Source of the DNA: Oceanobacillus neutriphilus
GTDB taxonomy: Bacteria; Bacillota; Bacilli; Bacillales; Amphibacillaceae
Direction: 5' to 3'
Assembly (NCBI RefSeq): GCF_014645515.1
Contig: NZ_BMLW01000013.1
Location: 109,203 to 173,202, forward strand
Length of the DNA: 64,000 nt
The stretch's first letter is position 1. Every line of letters starts with the position of its first letter. The translations under genes were made by a program, and so were the position numbers. The notes under the pieces were generated by a model. It saw nothing but the letters and a program-made list of their open reading frames with translations, was not told where the DNA came from and made no database searches. Shown one piece after another: positions 43,728 through 52,877 of this stretch.

Positions 43728-45341
43728 ATGTCTTATCGTAAATTTATAAAAAGAAAGAAGCCTAAAGAGCAAAGTGAAGATTTAGAAAAAGTTGAACCAA
43801 AAAGCATTGGCACTTCGATTAAAGAAAATCTGAATATCATTAAACAAAAAACTGGAAATAGTCCGGATATCATTATCCGTATGCTTACTTTTAGTCATGA
43901 TCCCAGGGTGTCTACTGCCATCGTCCACGTAGACGGGCTGGTAGATAATCCTACAATTAATGAGTTTTTGGTGCAATCCATGGAAGACAGCGTTCAAGAA
44001 AAACTGGAGGAAAAAGATATTTTCAAGGTTTTTTCTGAAAAAGTTATTGCTGTCAGCAGCTTGGAAACACGGAAAGATTGGGATTCCTTATTTCAAGCTC
44101 TGCTTTCCGGGGACACCATTATCCTCGCCGATGGGAAAAAGGAAGCACTGATTGCCAGTACCCGGGGCGGAGAAAGACGTCTCGTTGAACAGTCTGATTC
44201 TGAAATTACGTTACGCGGATCTAAAGAAGGGTTTACGGAATCCATTAACACTAATACCGCTCTCGTGCGTCGAATTATTAAAAACCCGAATTTATGGGTG
44301 GAAACCATGAATCTCGGAAAACAGACGAACACAGACCTGTCGATTATGTATATCAATGGAATAGTTGATACCGACATAGTGAAAGAAGTCCGTCAACGTC
44401 TGGGCCGGGTAGACCTCGATGCCATTCTTGATTCAGGTTATATTGAACAGGTGATTGAAGATGAAAGTTCCGGGCTGTTTCCAACGGTTACTCATACAGA
44501 AAGACCTGATGCTGTTGCCGGCAACCTTCTGGAAGGAAGGGTCGCTATTTTTGTCAGCGGAACTCCTCATGTGTTGATTGTTCCTGCTGTCATGATTCAA
44601 TTTTTCCAAACACCGGAAGACTATTACGTGCGCTTTCCGATTAGTACCTTGATTCGGATGTTACGTGTTTTCATGTTTTTGATTTCGTTGATTGGACCTG
44701 CTTTTTACGTGGCAGCTACCACCTTTCATCAGGAAATGATTCCAACAGACCTGCTCGTTATTATTGCTTCACAAACTGAATCCGTACCTTTTCCTGCAAT
44801 TGTAGAAGCGCTGATTATGGAAGTCACTTTTGAGATTCTGCGGGAGGCAGGTTTAAGAATGCCGAACAAAATCAGTGCGACCATCTCAATTGTTGGAGCA
44901 CTTGTCATTGGACAAGGGGTCATCCAGGCCGGAATCGTCTCCCCGGCAATGGTTATTGTCGTTGCAACTACAGCGATCGCCAGTTTGGCTACTCCTAATT
45001 ATGACATCGCTATTTCTGCCCGTTTGCTCCGCTTTGCTTTTATGCTGAGTGCTGCAATTGCCGGATTTTATGGCATCATCCTCGGCTTGATTATGCTGAT
45101 TGTTCATCTCGTCAGCTTACGTTCATTTGGAGTTCCCTATATGTCACCATTTGCACCATTGGTACCGAAAGGCTTGAAGGATACCATAATGCGAGGACCA
45201 ATTTGGTCATTCAATGAAAGACCAAAATCTCTTCACCCCCAAAATCCTGTTCGCCAGGGTAAGCACCAAAAGCCCCTGCCGCCATTAAAACGGAGAATGG
45301 TCAGAACGAATACGAAAGAAGGAGATAAAAATGAATCGTAA
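43728..45341 (+). CDS. Spore germination protein, GerA family A subunit
   Basis: This 537-residue germinant-receptor subunit sits in the spore inner membrane. A large N-terminal soluble part (residues 30-280) includes EERTxxxxxR-like patterns (GYIEQVIEDE, GRVAIFVSGTPHVLIVPAVM). It is followed by about five membrane helices with ISLIGPAFYVAATTFHQEMIP and PYMSPFAPL near the end. I prefer ATG at 43728, with GAGGTG at good spacing, over GTG at 43665. Downstream are C, B and a small D gene. The germinant is unknown. Confidence 0.9.
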   Translation: MSYRKFIKRKKPKEQSEDLEKVEPKSIGTSIKENLNIIKQKTGNSPDIIIRMLTFSHDPRVSTAIVHVDGLVDNPTINEFLVQSMEDSVQEKLEEKDIFKVFSEKVIAVSSLETRKDWDSLFQALLSGDTIILADGKKEALIASTRGGERRLVEQSDSEITLRGSKEGFTESINTNTALVRRIIKNPNLWVETMNLGKQTNTDLSIMYINGIVDTDIVKEVRQRLGRVDLDAILDSGYIEQVIEDESSGLFPTVTHTERPDAVAGNLLEGRVAIFVSGTPHVLIVPAVMIQFFQTPEDYYVRFPISTLIRMLRVFMFLISLIGPAFYVAATTFHQEMIPTDLLVIIASQTESVPFPAIVEALIMEVTFEILREAGLRMPNKISATISIVGALVIGQGVIQAGIVSPAMVIVVATTAIASLATPNYDIAISARLLRFAFMLSAAIAGFYGIILGLIMLIVHLVSLRSFGVPYMSPFAPLVPKGLKDTIMRGPIWSFNERPKSLHPQNPVRQGKHQKPLPPLKRRMVRTNTKEGDKNES

Positions 45342-46557
45342 ATGGATAATTCCTTTTTTCATGGCAATCTATCTCCCTCTCCTTTCTGGGTGCTGGAGCA
45401 GTATCGAGTTAAGAGATTTGGCTATCGTTTCGGCTTATGCACTCGATAAAAATGAAGACGGAACTTACGTTGGCACGTTTCAGCTGATCAATCCAATGAA
45501 TGTACCTGGAGCGCTTCAAGGAGGACAATCCGGACAAAAGCCAAGTATTGCTACCTATACAGCAACAGGAGGAAATCCGCTGGAAGTAGCCGATCGGGCC
45601 TCCACGAAGGTTTCAAGGGATCTCTATTTTGCACATACCAGTCTATTGGTTATCAGTGAAGAGCTTGCCAAAGAAGAAGGACTTTCCTCTATTTTAGATG
45701 CAATGGAGCGCGGTCTTGAATTTCGGACTACGACCAATATAGTAATTAGTCGGGATATGAAAGCAGGCGATTTCGTTCAGGTTTTAACAGCGATTGATCA
45801 AGTCCCTGCTGAAAAAGCAATTAAATCCTTAGAATTCACTGAAAAACTGTATGGAGAAAATATAGCTACCAATCTGCAGAAATTCATCAAGGCTGCTGTT
45901 TCGACAGGAAAAGAGCCGCTTGTCAGCGGCTTCACTGTAGAGGGAGATATCAAGAAAGCGAAAACCATGGAACAGCTTCAATCCTCGGAGGGAGAAGCGA
46001 CAATTGAAGTAAACGGTATTGGTGTATTTAAAGAAGGAAAACTGATGAACTGGATTGAGGGCGATAGGAGCGAAGGAACATTGTGGGTACTGGACCAAAT
46101 TCAGCAGGCTCCTGTAAATATTGATTGGAAGGACAAAAAAGAAGCTATCTCCTACAAAGTAGTACGCCAAAAAACAAATGTAGAGGCACAAACAAAGGAT
46201 GGTAAACCAGTGATTTCAGTGCACATCCGTGCAGAAGGTGACCTTCGTGCGATAGATGTGCCGGTCAATGTGACAGACCCGCATGTATTATTCCGGATTG
46301 AGAAAGCATTGCAGCAGAAAATCAAGGATGAAGCTGAAGCAGCAATCCATGAAGCACAAAAAACCAAAACCGATATCTTTGGCTTTGGAGAAAAGCTGCA
46401 TCAATCCGATCCACACAGCTGGAAGAAACTTGAACCAGCATGGCAGGATGTTTATTTTCCTGCATTGGATGTCGATGTGACGGTGGAAGCCTTTATTCGC
46501 CGTACAGGAATGAGAAACAACCCGTATCTTTTTGATCTGAACAAGAAAAGCGACTAG
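45331..46557 (+). CDS. Spore germination protein, GerAC family lipoprotein
   Basis: Signal peptide with lipobox LLSGC (Cys21) at the start of CWSSIELRDLAIVSAYALDK, the classic GerAC opening. The three-domain C subunit extends to residue 408, including the TALRTQVPAEKAIK-like stretch (LTAIDQVPAEKAIKSLEF). It is anchored to the outer face of the spore inner membrane and needed for receptor function. AAGAAGGAGAT precedes the ATG; it overlaps the A gene by 11 bases. Confidence 0.9.
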   Translation: MNRKWIIPFFMAIYLPLLSGCWSSIELRDLAIVSAYALDKNEDGTYVGTFQLINPMNVPGALQGGQSGQKPSIATYTATGGNPLEVADRASTKVSRDLYFAHTSLLVISEELAKEEGLSSILDAMERGLEFRTTTNIVISRDMKAGDFVQVLTAIDQVPAEKAIKSLEFTEKLYGENIATNLQKFIKAAVSTGKEPLVSGFTVEGDIKKAKTMEQLQSSEGEATIEVNGIGVFKEGKLMNWIEGDRSEGTLWVLDQIQQAPVNIDWKDKKEAISYKVVRQKTNVEAQTKDGKPVISVHIRAEGDLRAIDVPVNVTDPHVLFRIEKALQQKIKDEAEAAIHEAQKTKTDIFGFGEKLHQSDPHSWKKLEPAWQDVYFPALDVDVTVEAFIRRTGMRNNPYLFDLNKKSD

Positions 46558-46575
46558 AAAGGAGGGAATTCATTT

Positions 46576-47667
46576 ATGGAACAGGCAAAAATCAGCACAA
46601 GTCAATTGTTTATCCTTATGATTTTATTTCAGCTGAGCAATTCGTTGCTGATTCCTCTTGCCATGAAGGCGGGCCGTGACAGCTGGTTAGCTATTCTGAT
46701 TGCAGCAGCTGTAAGTATCTTCTTATTTTTTATCTACCGTGCACTTTACCTGTATTATCCTACACTCTTGCTGACCGACTATACAGAGAAGCTGATTGGC
46801 AAGTTTTTAGGACGAATACTGGCATTCCTGTATATCCTCTTCTTTTTATATTCTGCTGCGAGGGTACTGCGGGAATTTGGGGTTATGCTGCTCTCTTTTG
46901 CCTTTCCGGAAACCCCTTTATTCGTTGCATGCGCCATGATGATGCTTGTGGTTATTTACACTGTGTTTAAAGGCATTGAAGTCGTTGCCAGAACAGGAGA
47001 ACTGCTTTTTGTCATCATGGTTATGCTTGCATTCTTTCTGTTTCTCCTTATTGCTATCTCAGGTTTGATTGATATTTCCAATTTAAAACCAGCCTTTGAA
47101 GACTCACCAAAAATATTAGATACTGTATTTACAGAAACATTGTATGTTCCCTTTGGTGAAATCATTGTATTTACAATGATTTTCCCCTACTTAAATCAAT
47201 CAAAAAAACTGGGAAAGACAGGGATTGCTGCAATTAGCATAACCGGAGCCTCTCTCGCTTTCACCACCATTTTGAATATCAGCGTTCTTGGTGTACCTCT
47301 TATTGAACGTTCTCTTTTTCCTTTATTAACAACTATTCAGTCTATTCAAGTCGGCGGATTTTTACAGCGTCTGGATGTTATCTTTATTCTTGCCCTGGTA
47401 ATCGGGGGATTCTTTAAAGTTACAGTATATACATACTGCGCTGTCATCGGTACTGCCAGTTTGTTTGATATTAAAGAACCCTCTAAGCTGGCTTATCCAA
47501 TGGGAATGACAGTTTTATTTTTATCCTTGATTATTGCGAGCAATTACTCCGAGCATATTGAAGAAGGGTTAAAGATATTCCCGCTCTATGCACAGCTCCC
47601 TTTTCAAATTATTCTTCCTGTCTTCCTGCTTATCATCGCCTTTCTCAAAAACAGAAAAAAGGGATAG
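46576..47667 (+). CDS. Spore germination permease, GerAB family
   Basis: This 363-residue protein has about ten helices and the APC-type fold. Opening residues KISTSQLFILMILFQLSNSLL and the conserved VFKGIEVVARTGELLF mark the germinant-binding B subunit. AAAGGAGGGAA precedes the ATG, 18 bp behind the C gene. It presumably binds the small-molecule germinant directly. Order A-C-B rather than A-B-C is a common variant. Confidence 0.9.
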   Translation: MEQAKISTSQLFILMILFQLSNSLLIPLAMKAGRDSWLAILIAAAVSIFLFFIYRALYLYYPTLLLTDYTEKLIGKFLGRILAFLYILFFLYSAARVLREFGVMLLSFAFPETPLFVACAMMMLVVIYTVFKGIEVVARTGELLFVIMVMLAFFLFLLIAISGLIDISNLKPAFEDSPKILDTVFTETLYVPFGEIIVFTMIFPYLNQSKKLGKTGIAAISITGASLAFTTILNISVLGVPLIERSLFPLLTTIQSIQVGGFLQRLDVIFILALVIGGFFKVTVYTYCAVIGTASLFDIKEPSKLAYPMGMTVLFLSLIIASNYSEHIEEGLKIFPLYAQLPFQIILPVFLLIIAFLKNRKKG

Positions 47668-47726
47668 AGTGCCTGTATTCACGAAAATGGAAAGATATTT
47701 AAATACGGATCGGAGAGTGTAATAAA

Positions 47727-47954
47727 GTGAAAATCATTGGTATTTGTTTGTTCATGTTCATCTTTTTAGCTGGCGTTTCCTTAGGGATTGATTATTTGAA
47801 TAGATATGAATTACCCACTTTTAGATCCCTGAATCCTTTATATGTGATGGAAATTCCAGAATTAGCAATCATGTATCTGCTTCTTCTCTTCTTATTTATT
47901 GACCCTTTACTTTCTTTTTTACAAAAACGGCGAAATCGAAAAAAAGGAGAATAG
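47727..47954 (+). CDS. Small two-helix germination D subunit
   Basis: This 75-residue protein has two membrane helices (about 4-24 and 45-66) and a basic tail (KRRNRKKGE). Small two-helix proteins of this size, called D subunits (as GerKD), follow many ger operons and modulate receptor activity. The start is GTG at 47727 with GGAGAG 9 bases before it. It belongs to the preceding operon by spacing (59 bp). Confidence 0.75.
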   Translation: MKIIGICLFMFIFLAGVSLGIDYLNRYELPTFRSLNPLYVMEIPELAIMYLLLLFLFIDPLLSFLQKRRNRKKGE

Positions 47955-48366
47955 AGAATATCCTTCCCCTACCCTCAAAAATAATATTTTATGATTTGCA
48001 ATTTTCAATTTTAAAAAAACATTTTAATCATTTTTTAAAAAAGCTTTTTTTATTCACCGCAGTTCTATTAAATATTTTTTTAGCGTGTATGTAACACATG
48101 CCTTATGGCTACTGCTTTCATCCACTTTTTTTATTTGTGATTCGAGGTTTCTGTTTGAATATGAACAGAGAGCGGTAATTAATCGGCATTGAATAATAAC
48201 TTCAGTGTGTAACCAATTTTCACCTTTATCGTGATGTAACTGGCTGGTCGACAAGCATGCCACGTCCTGGGACTGCGGTACAATAATTCCTCGTCCGTTC
48301 GAAAAACATTGTGGTAACCTACTTCTTATATGCTAAAACCCTCTGATTGAAGTTTCACTTTACATT
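47955..48366. other. Intergenic stretch without recognisable gene
   Basis: AT-rich at first, then mixed composition. A 69-codon minus-strand frame (48054-48263) has no ribosome site and no recognisable motif. It may be a remnant, but I cannot support it as a gene. No repeat copy was found. Confidence 0.5.
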
Positions 48367-49605
48367 TCAGAATGCCCAGCCACCATTTCTGAATATTGTT
48401 TCCCGTGTCCCGTCTTTATGTATGCCATCAATACTCATGTCAGCTGTGCCAATCATAAAGTCGACGTGAGTAATGCTTGTGTTAATGCCCTTCTCTTCCA
48501 GCTCTTTCTTTTCCATTTCATTCCCGCCTTCAATATTGATTGGGTATGCACTGCCAAGAGCCAGATGAGTAGAGGCATTTTCATCGAGAAGGGTATTATA
48601 GAAAATAAGATTCATATCAGAAATATGCGATCTGTACGGGACGAGTGCAATTTCGCCGATATAAGAAGCTCCTTCATCGCTTTCAAGTAAACGCCTCAGT
48701 GTTTCTTCTCCTTCTCTAGCGTTATACGAGATCACTTTTCCATTCTCGAAGGTCAGTTTAAAATCGTTGATTAATATCCCTCCGTAATTGAGTGGTTTCG
48801 TACTTGATACTGTACCGTTTACTCCTTCTTTTTTCGGGGCTGTGAACACTTCTTCGGTCGGGATGTTGGCAACAAAGTTTACCCCTTCCTTGTTGACACT
48901 TCCTCCCGCTTCCCAAATATGAGTTTCTGGAAGTTCAATTGTCAAGTCGGTTCCTTTAGCTTGAAAATGTAAGGCATGATAGTGCTTTGCATTTAAGAAC
49001 TGCATTTTTTCATCAAGCATTTGCAGGTGGTTCTGCCATGCTGTTATCGGATTGGGTTTATTCACACGAGTCGCTGAAAAAAGTGCTTCCCACAGTTTAT
49101 CTACCGCTTTTTTCCCTTTTGATTCAGGAAAGACTTTCTCCGCCCATTTCACCGAAGGCACTGCTACGATGGACCAGCTGACTCTATCAAACTGGGTATA
49201 GCTACGAAATTTAGACAATACTTTGCTTCTTGTTTTATTCTCCGTTGAAATACGATCCGGTTCGGTATCTTTCAGCAAATCCGGATCCCCTCCGGATTCA
49301 GAGATGCGCAGAAATGCAGCATTGTTTTCTGCTTCCTCTACAAGTGCTTGCACCTTCCAGTTGGGAAACTCTGAAAGAGACGCTTCAGAGGCGAGTTCAA
49401 ATTTGAGACGGGTTAGCTCTTCGTCATTCCATTCTACGTGCACATGCTTTGCTCCCGCTTGATAAGCCTTCTTGGCGATAATACGAACAAATTCAGCTGC
49501 ATATAGCGGGGTACTGATATAGAGTGTTTGGCCTTTCTGAAGGTTCACCCCTACTTTTAAAGCAATATCTGCGTAAATTTCAATTTTATCCTGAAATGTT
49601 GACAT
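48367..49605 (-). CDS. M29-family aminopeptidase (AmpS/PepS type)
   Basis: This 412-residue cytoplasmic metallo-aminopeptidase has the N-terminal domain (YADIALKVGVNLQKGQTLYI). The C-terminal dimetal domain has NIPTEEVFTAP, IGEIALVPYRS, THLALGSAYP and THVDFMIGTADMSIDG, which supply the Glu, His and Asp ligands. Substrate preference is broad in the family. The ATG is preceded by AGAGGGTG. It is a single gene. Confidence 0.92.
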   Translation of the reverse strand: MSTFQDKIEIYADIALKVGVNLQKGQTLYISTPLYAAEFVRIIAKKAYQAGAKHVHVEWNDEELTRLKFELASEASLSEFPNWKVQALVEEAENNAAFLRISESGGDPDLLKDTEPDRISTENKTRSKVLSKFRSYTQFDRVSWSIVAVPSVKWAEKVFPESKGKKAVDKLWEALFSATRVNKPNPITAWQNHLQMLDEKMQFLNAKHYHALHFQAKGTDLTIELPETHIWEAGGSVNKEGVNFVANIPTEEVFTAPKKEGVNGTVSSTKPLNYGGILINDFKLTFENGKVISYNAREGEETLRRLLESDEGASYIGEIALVPYRSHISDMNLIFYNTLLDENASTHLALGSAYPINIEGGNEMEKKELEEKGINTSITHVDFMIGTADMSIDGIHKDGTRETIFRNGGWAF

Positions 49606-49681
49606 GCTTCACCCTCTTTTCTATGGATTGGATTTTACTCTCATACGTGAATTGTATCACTGGCAAGATATTTTTACATTA

Positions 49682-50135
49682 CTCAAGTTTCGCACTTTAA
49701 AAGTAACTTCCTATCTACAGGAACAGGGTTAATCATTTCTTCCATATATCGGTTGACAAAGAAGATAGAAGGTAAAGTGTAAAGCTACCGCTGCGGCGGA
49801 CCGTTTTGCTTTCCTAGGGGCACGCTCTTCATCTAACTTCATCAGGATATTATTTCTTCCATGCGCTGTAGAATCCTATTAGAGCGCAGGCCAACCACGT
49901 AGATTCCTATGGGAACAGAGCGAGCTGAAGATCCACTTGAAAAGCGGGTTTCTTTTCAAGTTAGCTGAAGCCGTCCCCATGGAAAGCGGAGTGGTTGGCC
50001 GGAGCGGAAGCTATACACAATAACCTGTTCAAAAAATAAAAGGAAGATTTAACTAAAAGCAAGCATGTTAATAGAGACCATGTTCATCCTGGAACAGCAA
50101 GGTTAGTATGTTTATTTTTAGGTACGAAAGTTAAG
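49682..50135. repeat. MITE-like structured repeat, copy R3 (inverted, mosaic)
   Basis: Ends CTCAAGTTTCGCAC (49682-49695) and GTACGAAAGTTAAG (50122-50135) are imperfect inverted repeats. They are flanked by TACATTA/TGCATTA (6 of 7 identical). The left third is the reverse complement of R1/R2. The rest is a second core with outer stem GGCCAACCAC (49889-49898) / GTGGTTGGCC (49991-50000) and inner stem ACTTGAAAAG/CTTTTCAAGT (49935-49944, 49952-49961). The stem sequences differ from R1 but pair fully. Confidence 0.8.
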
Positions 50136-50151
50136 TGCATTAAAAATACAT

Positions 50152-50204
50152 TTGCAAAGATTTTATAAATTCGTTACAATTTAATTGATAATAGTTATCA
50201 ATTA
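50152..50204 (+). promoter_or_regulatory. SigA promoter with Fur-type palindrome for nitroreductase
   Basis: TTGCAA (50152-50157) and TACAAT (50175-50180) are 17 apart. Immediately downstream lies a perfect palindrome with 10-base arms TAATTGATAA/TTATCAATTA around TAG (50182-50204). It contains TGATAAT-A-GTTATCA, close to the 7-1-7 Fur box. Confidence 0.75.
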
Positions 50205-50225
50205 AATTGTATAGGGGTTTATTTC

Positions 50226-50774
50226 ATGAGTCGAACAGAGCTTGCAAAATTAATTCGTGAACGTCGCGCGATAAAAAAAGGATACAATGATAAAAAAGTG
50301 ACCAAAGAAACTGTGATGCAACTATTGGAGGAATCCATCTGGGCTCCCACCCATGGGATGAGACAGCCATGGCGTTTTCTATTTGTTGATAAAGATCACC
50401 TCCCCGGCTTTGCTAAAAAAATTGCCGCTACATATCCTGAAGAAAGACAAGAAAATCGTGAAAATTATTTAAATGAGCCAAATGCCATCCTTGTTGTCAT
50501 CATGAAAACCTCCGATATTCCAAAGCAATGGGATGAGAATTTTGGTGCTGTCTCCGCCATGATTCAGAATTTTTGGCTGTTGGCATGGGAAGAAAAGCTT
50601 GGTATCGTCTGGAAAACGAATCCGCATATTTATGATGAAAAAGTAAAAAAAATTCTCAATGTAAAGGACAATGAAAAAATCGCCGGTTTTATTCATATGG
50701 GTTATTTTGATGAAGTCCCAGATGAGAAAGGGCGTATTCCTTTGGCAGACAAATTTGAAGTATTTGAAGGATAA
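50226..50774 (+). CDS. Nitroreductase-family flavoprotein
   Basis: This 182-residue FMN-dependent oxidoreductase has the N-terminal flavin motif RERRAIKKGYND and PTHGMRQPWRFLFV. The C-terminal end has GFIHMGYFDEVP...KGRIPL. It is of the short YdjA-like group and lacks extra domains. A Fur-like operator overlaps its promoter, suggesting a part in iron metabolism such as flavin or ferri-siderophore reduction; that is inference. The ATG follows GGGG at weak spacing. Confidence 0.85.
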   Translation: MSRTELAKLIRERRAIKKGYNDKKVTKETVMQLLEESIWAPTHGMRQPWRFLFVDKDHLPGFAKKIAATYPEERQENRENYLNEPNAILVVIMKTSDIPKQWDENFGAVSAMIQNFWLLAWEEKLGIVWKTNPHIYDEKVKKILNVKDNEKIAGFIHMGYFDEVPDEKGRIPLADKFEVFEG

Positions 50775-50810
50775 TAAAATCAGATAATTTTATTTTTTTC
50801 TATAAATCTA

Positions 50811-50840
50811 TTGACAAGTGCCTGTCTCTTCGTTTAGTAT
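50811..50840 (+). promoter_or_regulatory. SigA promoter of trp operon
   Basis: TTGACA (50811-50816) and TAGTAT (50835-50840) are 18 bases apart. The first T-box begins about 25 bp downstream. Confidence 0.75.
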
Positions 50841-50862
50841 TAGTTTCAATAATTAAATGATG

Positions 50863-51120
50863 TGGCGTTGATGAAGAGTAGTAGTTGCATGCAAACTCTA
50901 AAGAGAGCTGATGGTTGCTGTGAATCAGTGAGTATTCTTGTAACGAATGGACTTCGGAGCTCCAAACCGAAACATAATCGGAGTAGGCTTTGGCGGAATG
51001 GTTTCCCGTTATGGAAACTTAGAAGATATTTATCTTCTTTTAGAGTGAGCTGCATGTCAGCTAATAAAGGTGGTACCACGGTCCCTCGTCCTTTTTATAT
51101 ATGGATGAGGGGCTTTTTTG
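50863..51120 (+). promoter_or_regulatory. Tryptophan T-box leader 1
   Basis: Stem I elements GATGAAGAGTAGTA and AAAGAGAGCTGATGG are followed by the specifier region GAATGGACTTC with Trp codon TGG (50948-50950). The conserved T-box AAAGGTGGTACCACGG (51066-51081) has bulge TGGT. A terminator with CCCTCGTCC/GGATGAGGG arms and TTTTTT (51083-51119) follows. Uncharged tRNA-Trp should favour the antiterminator. Confidence 0.93.
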
Positions 51121-51141
51121 TATTTATACGTTATAAAATAA

Positions 51142-51428
51142 GCGATGATGAAGAGTAGTAAATAATCTGCACTGCATAACAGAGAGCTGATAATTGGGTG
51201 GAATATCAGTATGCAGGGACTATTGAATGGACTTCAGAGTGTTTTTCTTAAAAGGTGCATCTGTACCTGAGTAGGAAAAAACGTATTTCCGACGTTATAC
51301 GGATAGGGTATCTGAATTTTTTCTGTACCTGATAAAGATAGAAGGAGCATTCCTTCTAAACAGAGGTGGCACCGCGGCCCCATCGTCCTCTATAAGCACA
51401 TAGCTGTGTTTATAGAGGACTTTTTTTA
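51142..51428 (+). promoter_or_regulatory. Tryptophan T-box leader 2 (tandem)
   Basis: It repeats the architecture of leader 1: GATGATGAAGAGTAGTA, AGAGAGCTGATAA, then specifier TGG (51228-51230) in TTGAATGGACTTC. The T-box AGAGGTGGCACCGCGG (51362-51377) has bulge TGGC. A terminator stem GTCCTCTATAA.../...TTATAGAGGAC is followed by seven T (51385-51427). trpE starts 49 bp later. Confidence 0.93.
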
Positions 51429-51476
51429 TTTCAAAATAATAATCACAGAATCTTCAAATATAAAGGAGAGATAATC

Positions 51477-52877
51477 ATGACGGCACACATAACACATCAA
51501 ACCTGTTCCATAGATGGATTAATCCCCATTCAAGTTTTTCAAACTCTGCCAAAAGCAAAAAAATATCTGCTGGAAAGCAGCTTTCCACATGAAGAAAAAG
51601 GGCGCTATTCCTTTATCGGCCTTCATCCTTACCAGGAGATTATTGGCCGCGGGAAGGAAACTACACTCATTAGTGCTTCTCATGTAGAACCGCTTGTTGT
51701 ACACCAGCACGCACTGCATTTCTTACAGGAGATTATGCCGAAGATTGAATTATCTCTTCCCCTCCCCTTTTATGGCGGAGCAGTAGGTTATATCGGTTAT
51801 GATACCATTCAAGCTTTTGAAGATATTGGTTCAGCCCCGCTCGATGATCGGGATATGCCGGATATTCATTTGATGCTTTTTGAGGATACGATTATTTTTG
51901 ACCATGAAGAAAATAAGCTGCATTTTATCGCAATCGACCGGAACGGCGGTACAGAAGAAAATCGTGCGCAGCGTATACAAAAGCTGAAGCAATATGTGGA
52001 GGAGGCCAAATGTACTGTACTTCCTGAACCGCAAAAATATGCTTTCACACCGGAAACCGATCAGAGAAAATTTGAAGAGAACGTGCAGATTGCTAAGGAC
52101 TATCTGCAAAAGGGGGAAATATTTCAAGTTGTTTTATCCCAGCGTTTTTCAAGAGAGATTGAAAATGAAGCAGAGTTCGGACTTTCCTTTTATGAGCAAT
52201 TACGGAGACATAACGCTTCCCCATATATGTTCTATATCGACTTTCTAGACTATACCGTACTCGGTGCTTCTCCGGAAAGCCTGATAGAAACAAATGGAAG
52301 CCGTGTTGTCACCAACCCGATTGCCGGAACCAGAAAACGCGGGCAGAATGAGCTGGAGGATCAGGCGCTCGCTGAAGAACTGCTTGCCGATGAAAAAGAA
52401 CGGGCAGAGCATCGGATGCTTGTTGATCTAAGCAGAAATGATTTAGGCCGTGTCTGTGAGGTAGGCAGTATCGAAATTCCAGTCTATATGACCATTGAGC
52501 GTTATCAGCATGTGATGCATATCGTTTCAGAAGTGACAGGAACATTACGCCCGGACTATTCAGGAATTGATGCTCTTATCTCCTGTCTCCCGGCTGGAAC
52601 AGTATCGGGAGCACCAAAAATTCGGGCAATGCAAATCATTAATGAACTGGAAACAGTAAAACGTGGTCCTTACGGTGGCGGAATCGGCTTTATCAACTTT
52701 GAACATGATGTGCATATTGCACTCGCCATCCGCTCCATCGTTATAAAGGGGCATAAAGCTTATTTTCAATCTGGAGCCGGTGTTGTATATGACTCCGTTC
52801 CATTCAATGAATATATGGAAACCATTAACAAAGGAAGATCTTTTATGGAGGTGCCTGAACTTGATTCTATTAATTGA
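51477..52877 (+). CDS. trpE: Anthranilate synthase component I TrpE
   Basis: This enzyme converts chorismate and ammonia to anthranilate. The N-terminal regulatory domain keeps the Trp-binding LLESSFPHEEKGRYSFIG segment (feedback site). The chorismate-binding domain (about 200-455) has FQVVLSQRFSR, GASPESLI, NPIAGTRKRG, HRMLVDLSRNDLGRV and GTVSGAPKIRAM. At 466 residues it is of usual length. AAAGGAG precedes the ATG behind two T-boxes. It overlaps trpG by 17 bases. Confidence 0.96.
   Translation: MTAHITHQTCSIDGLIPIQVFQTLPKAKKYLLESSFPHEEKGRYSFIGLHPYQEIIGRGKETTLISASHVEPLVVHQHALHFLQEIMPKIELSLPLPFYGGAVGYIGYDTIQAFEDIGSAPLDDRDMPDIHLMLFEDTIIFDHEENKLHFIAIDRNGGTEENRAQRIQKLKQYVEEAKCTVLPEPQKYAFTPETDQRKFEENVQIAKDYLQKGEIFQVVLSQRFSREIENEAEFGLSFYEQLRRHNASPYMFYIDFLDYTVLGASPESLIETNGSRVVTNPIAGTRKRGQNELEDQALAEELLADEKERAEHRMLVDLSRNDLGRVCEVGSIEIPVYMTIERYQHVMHIVSEVTGTLRPDYSGIDALISCLPAGTVSGAPKIRAMQIINELETVKRGPYGGGIGFINFEHDVHIALAIRSIVIKGHKAYFQSGAGVVYDSVPFNEYMETINKGRSFMEVPELDSIN

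Noticed and set aside
48054..48263. 69-codon minus-strand frame downstream of the ger operon
   Set aside because: No ribosome site, start context or known motif; could be a gene fragment but cannot be supported.
50862..51158. Frames on both strands in the trp leader
   Set aside because: They coincide with the two T-box leaders, which explain the sequence fully.
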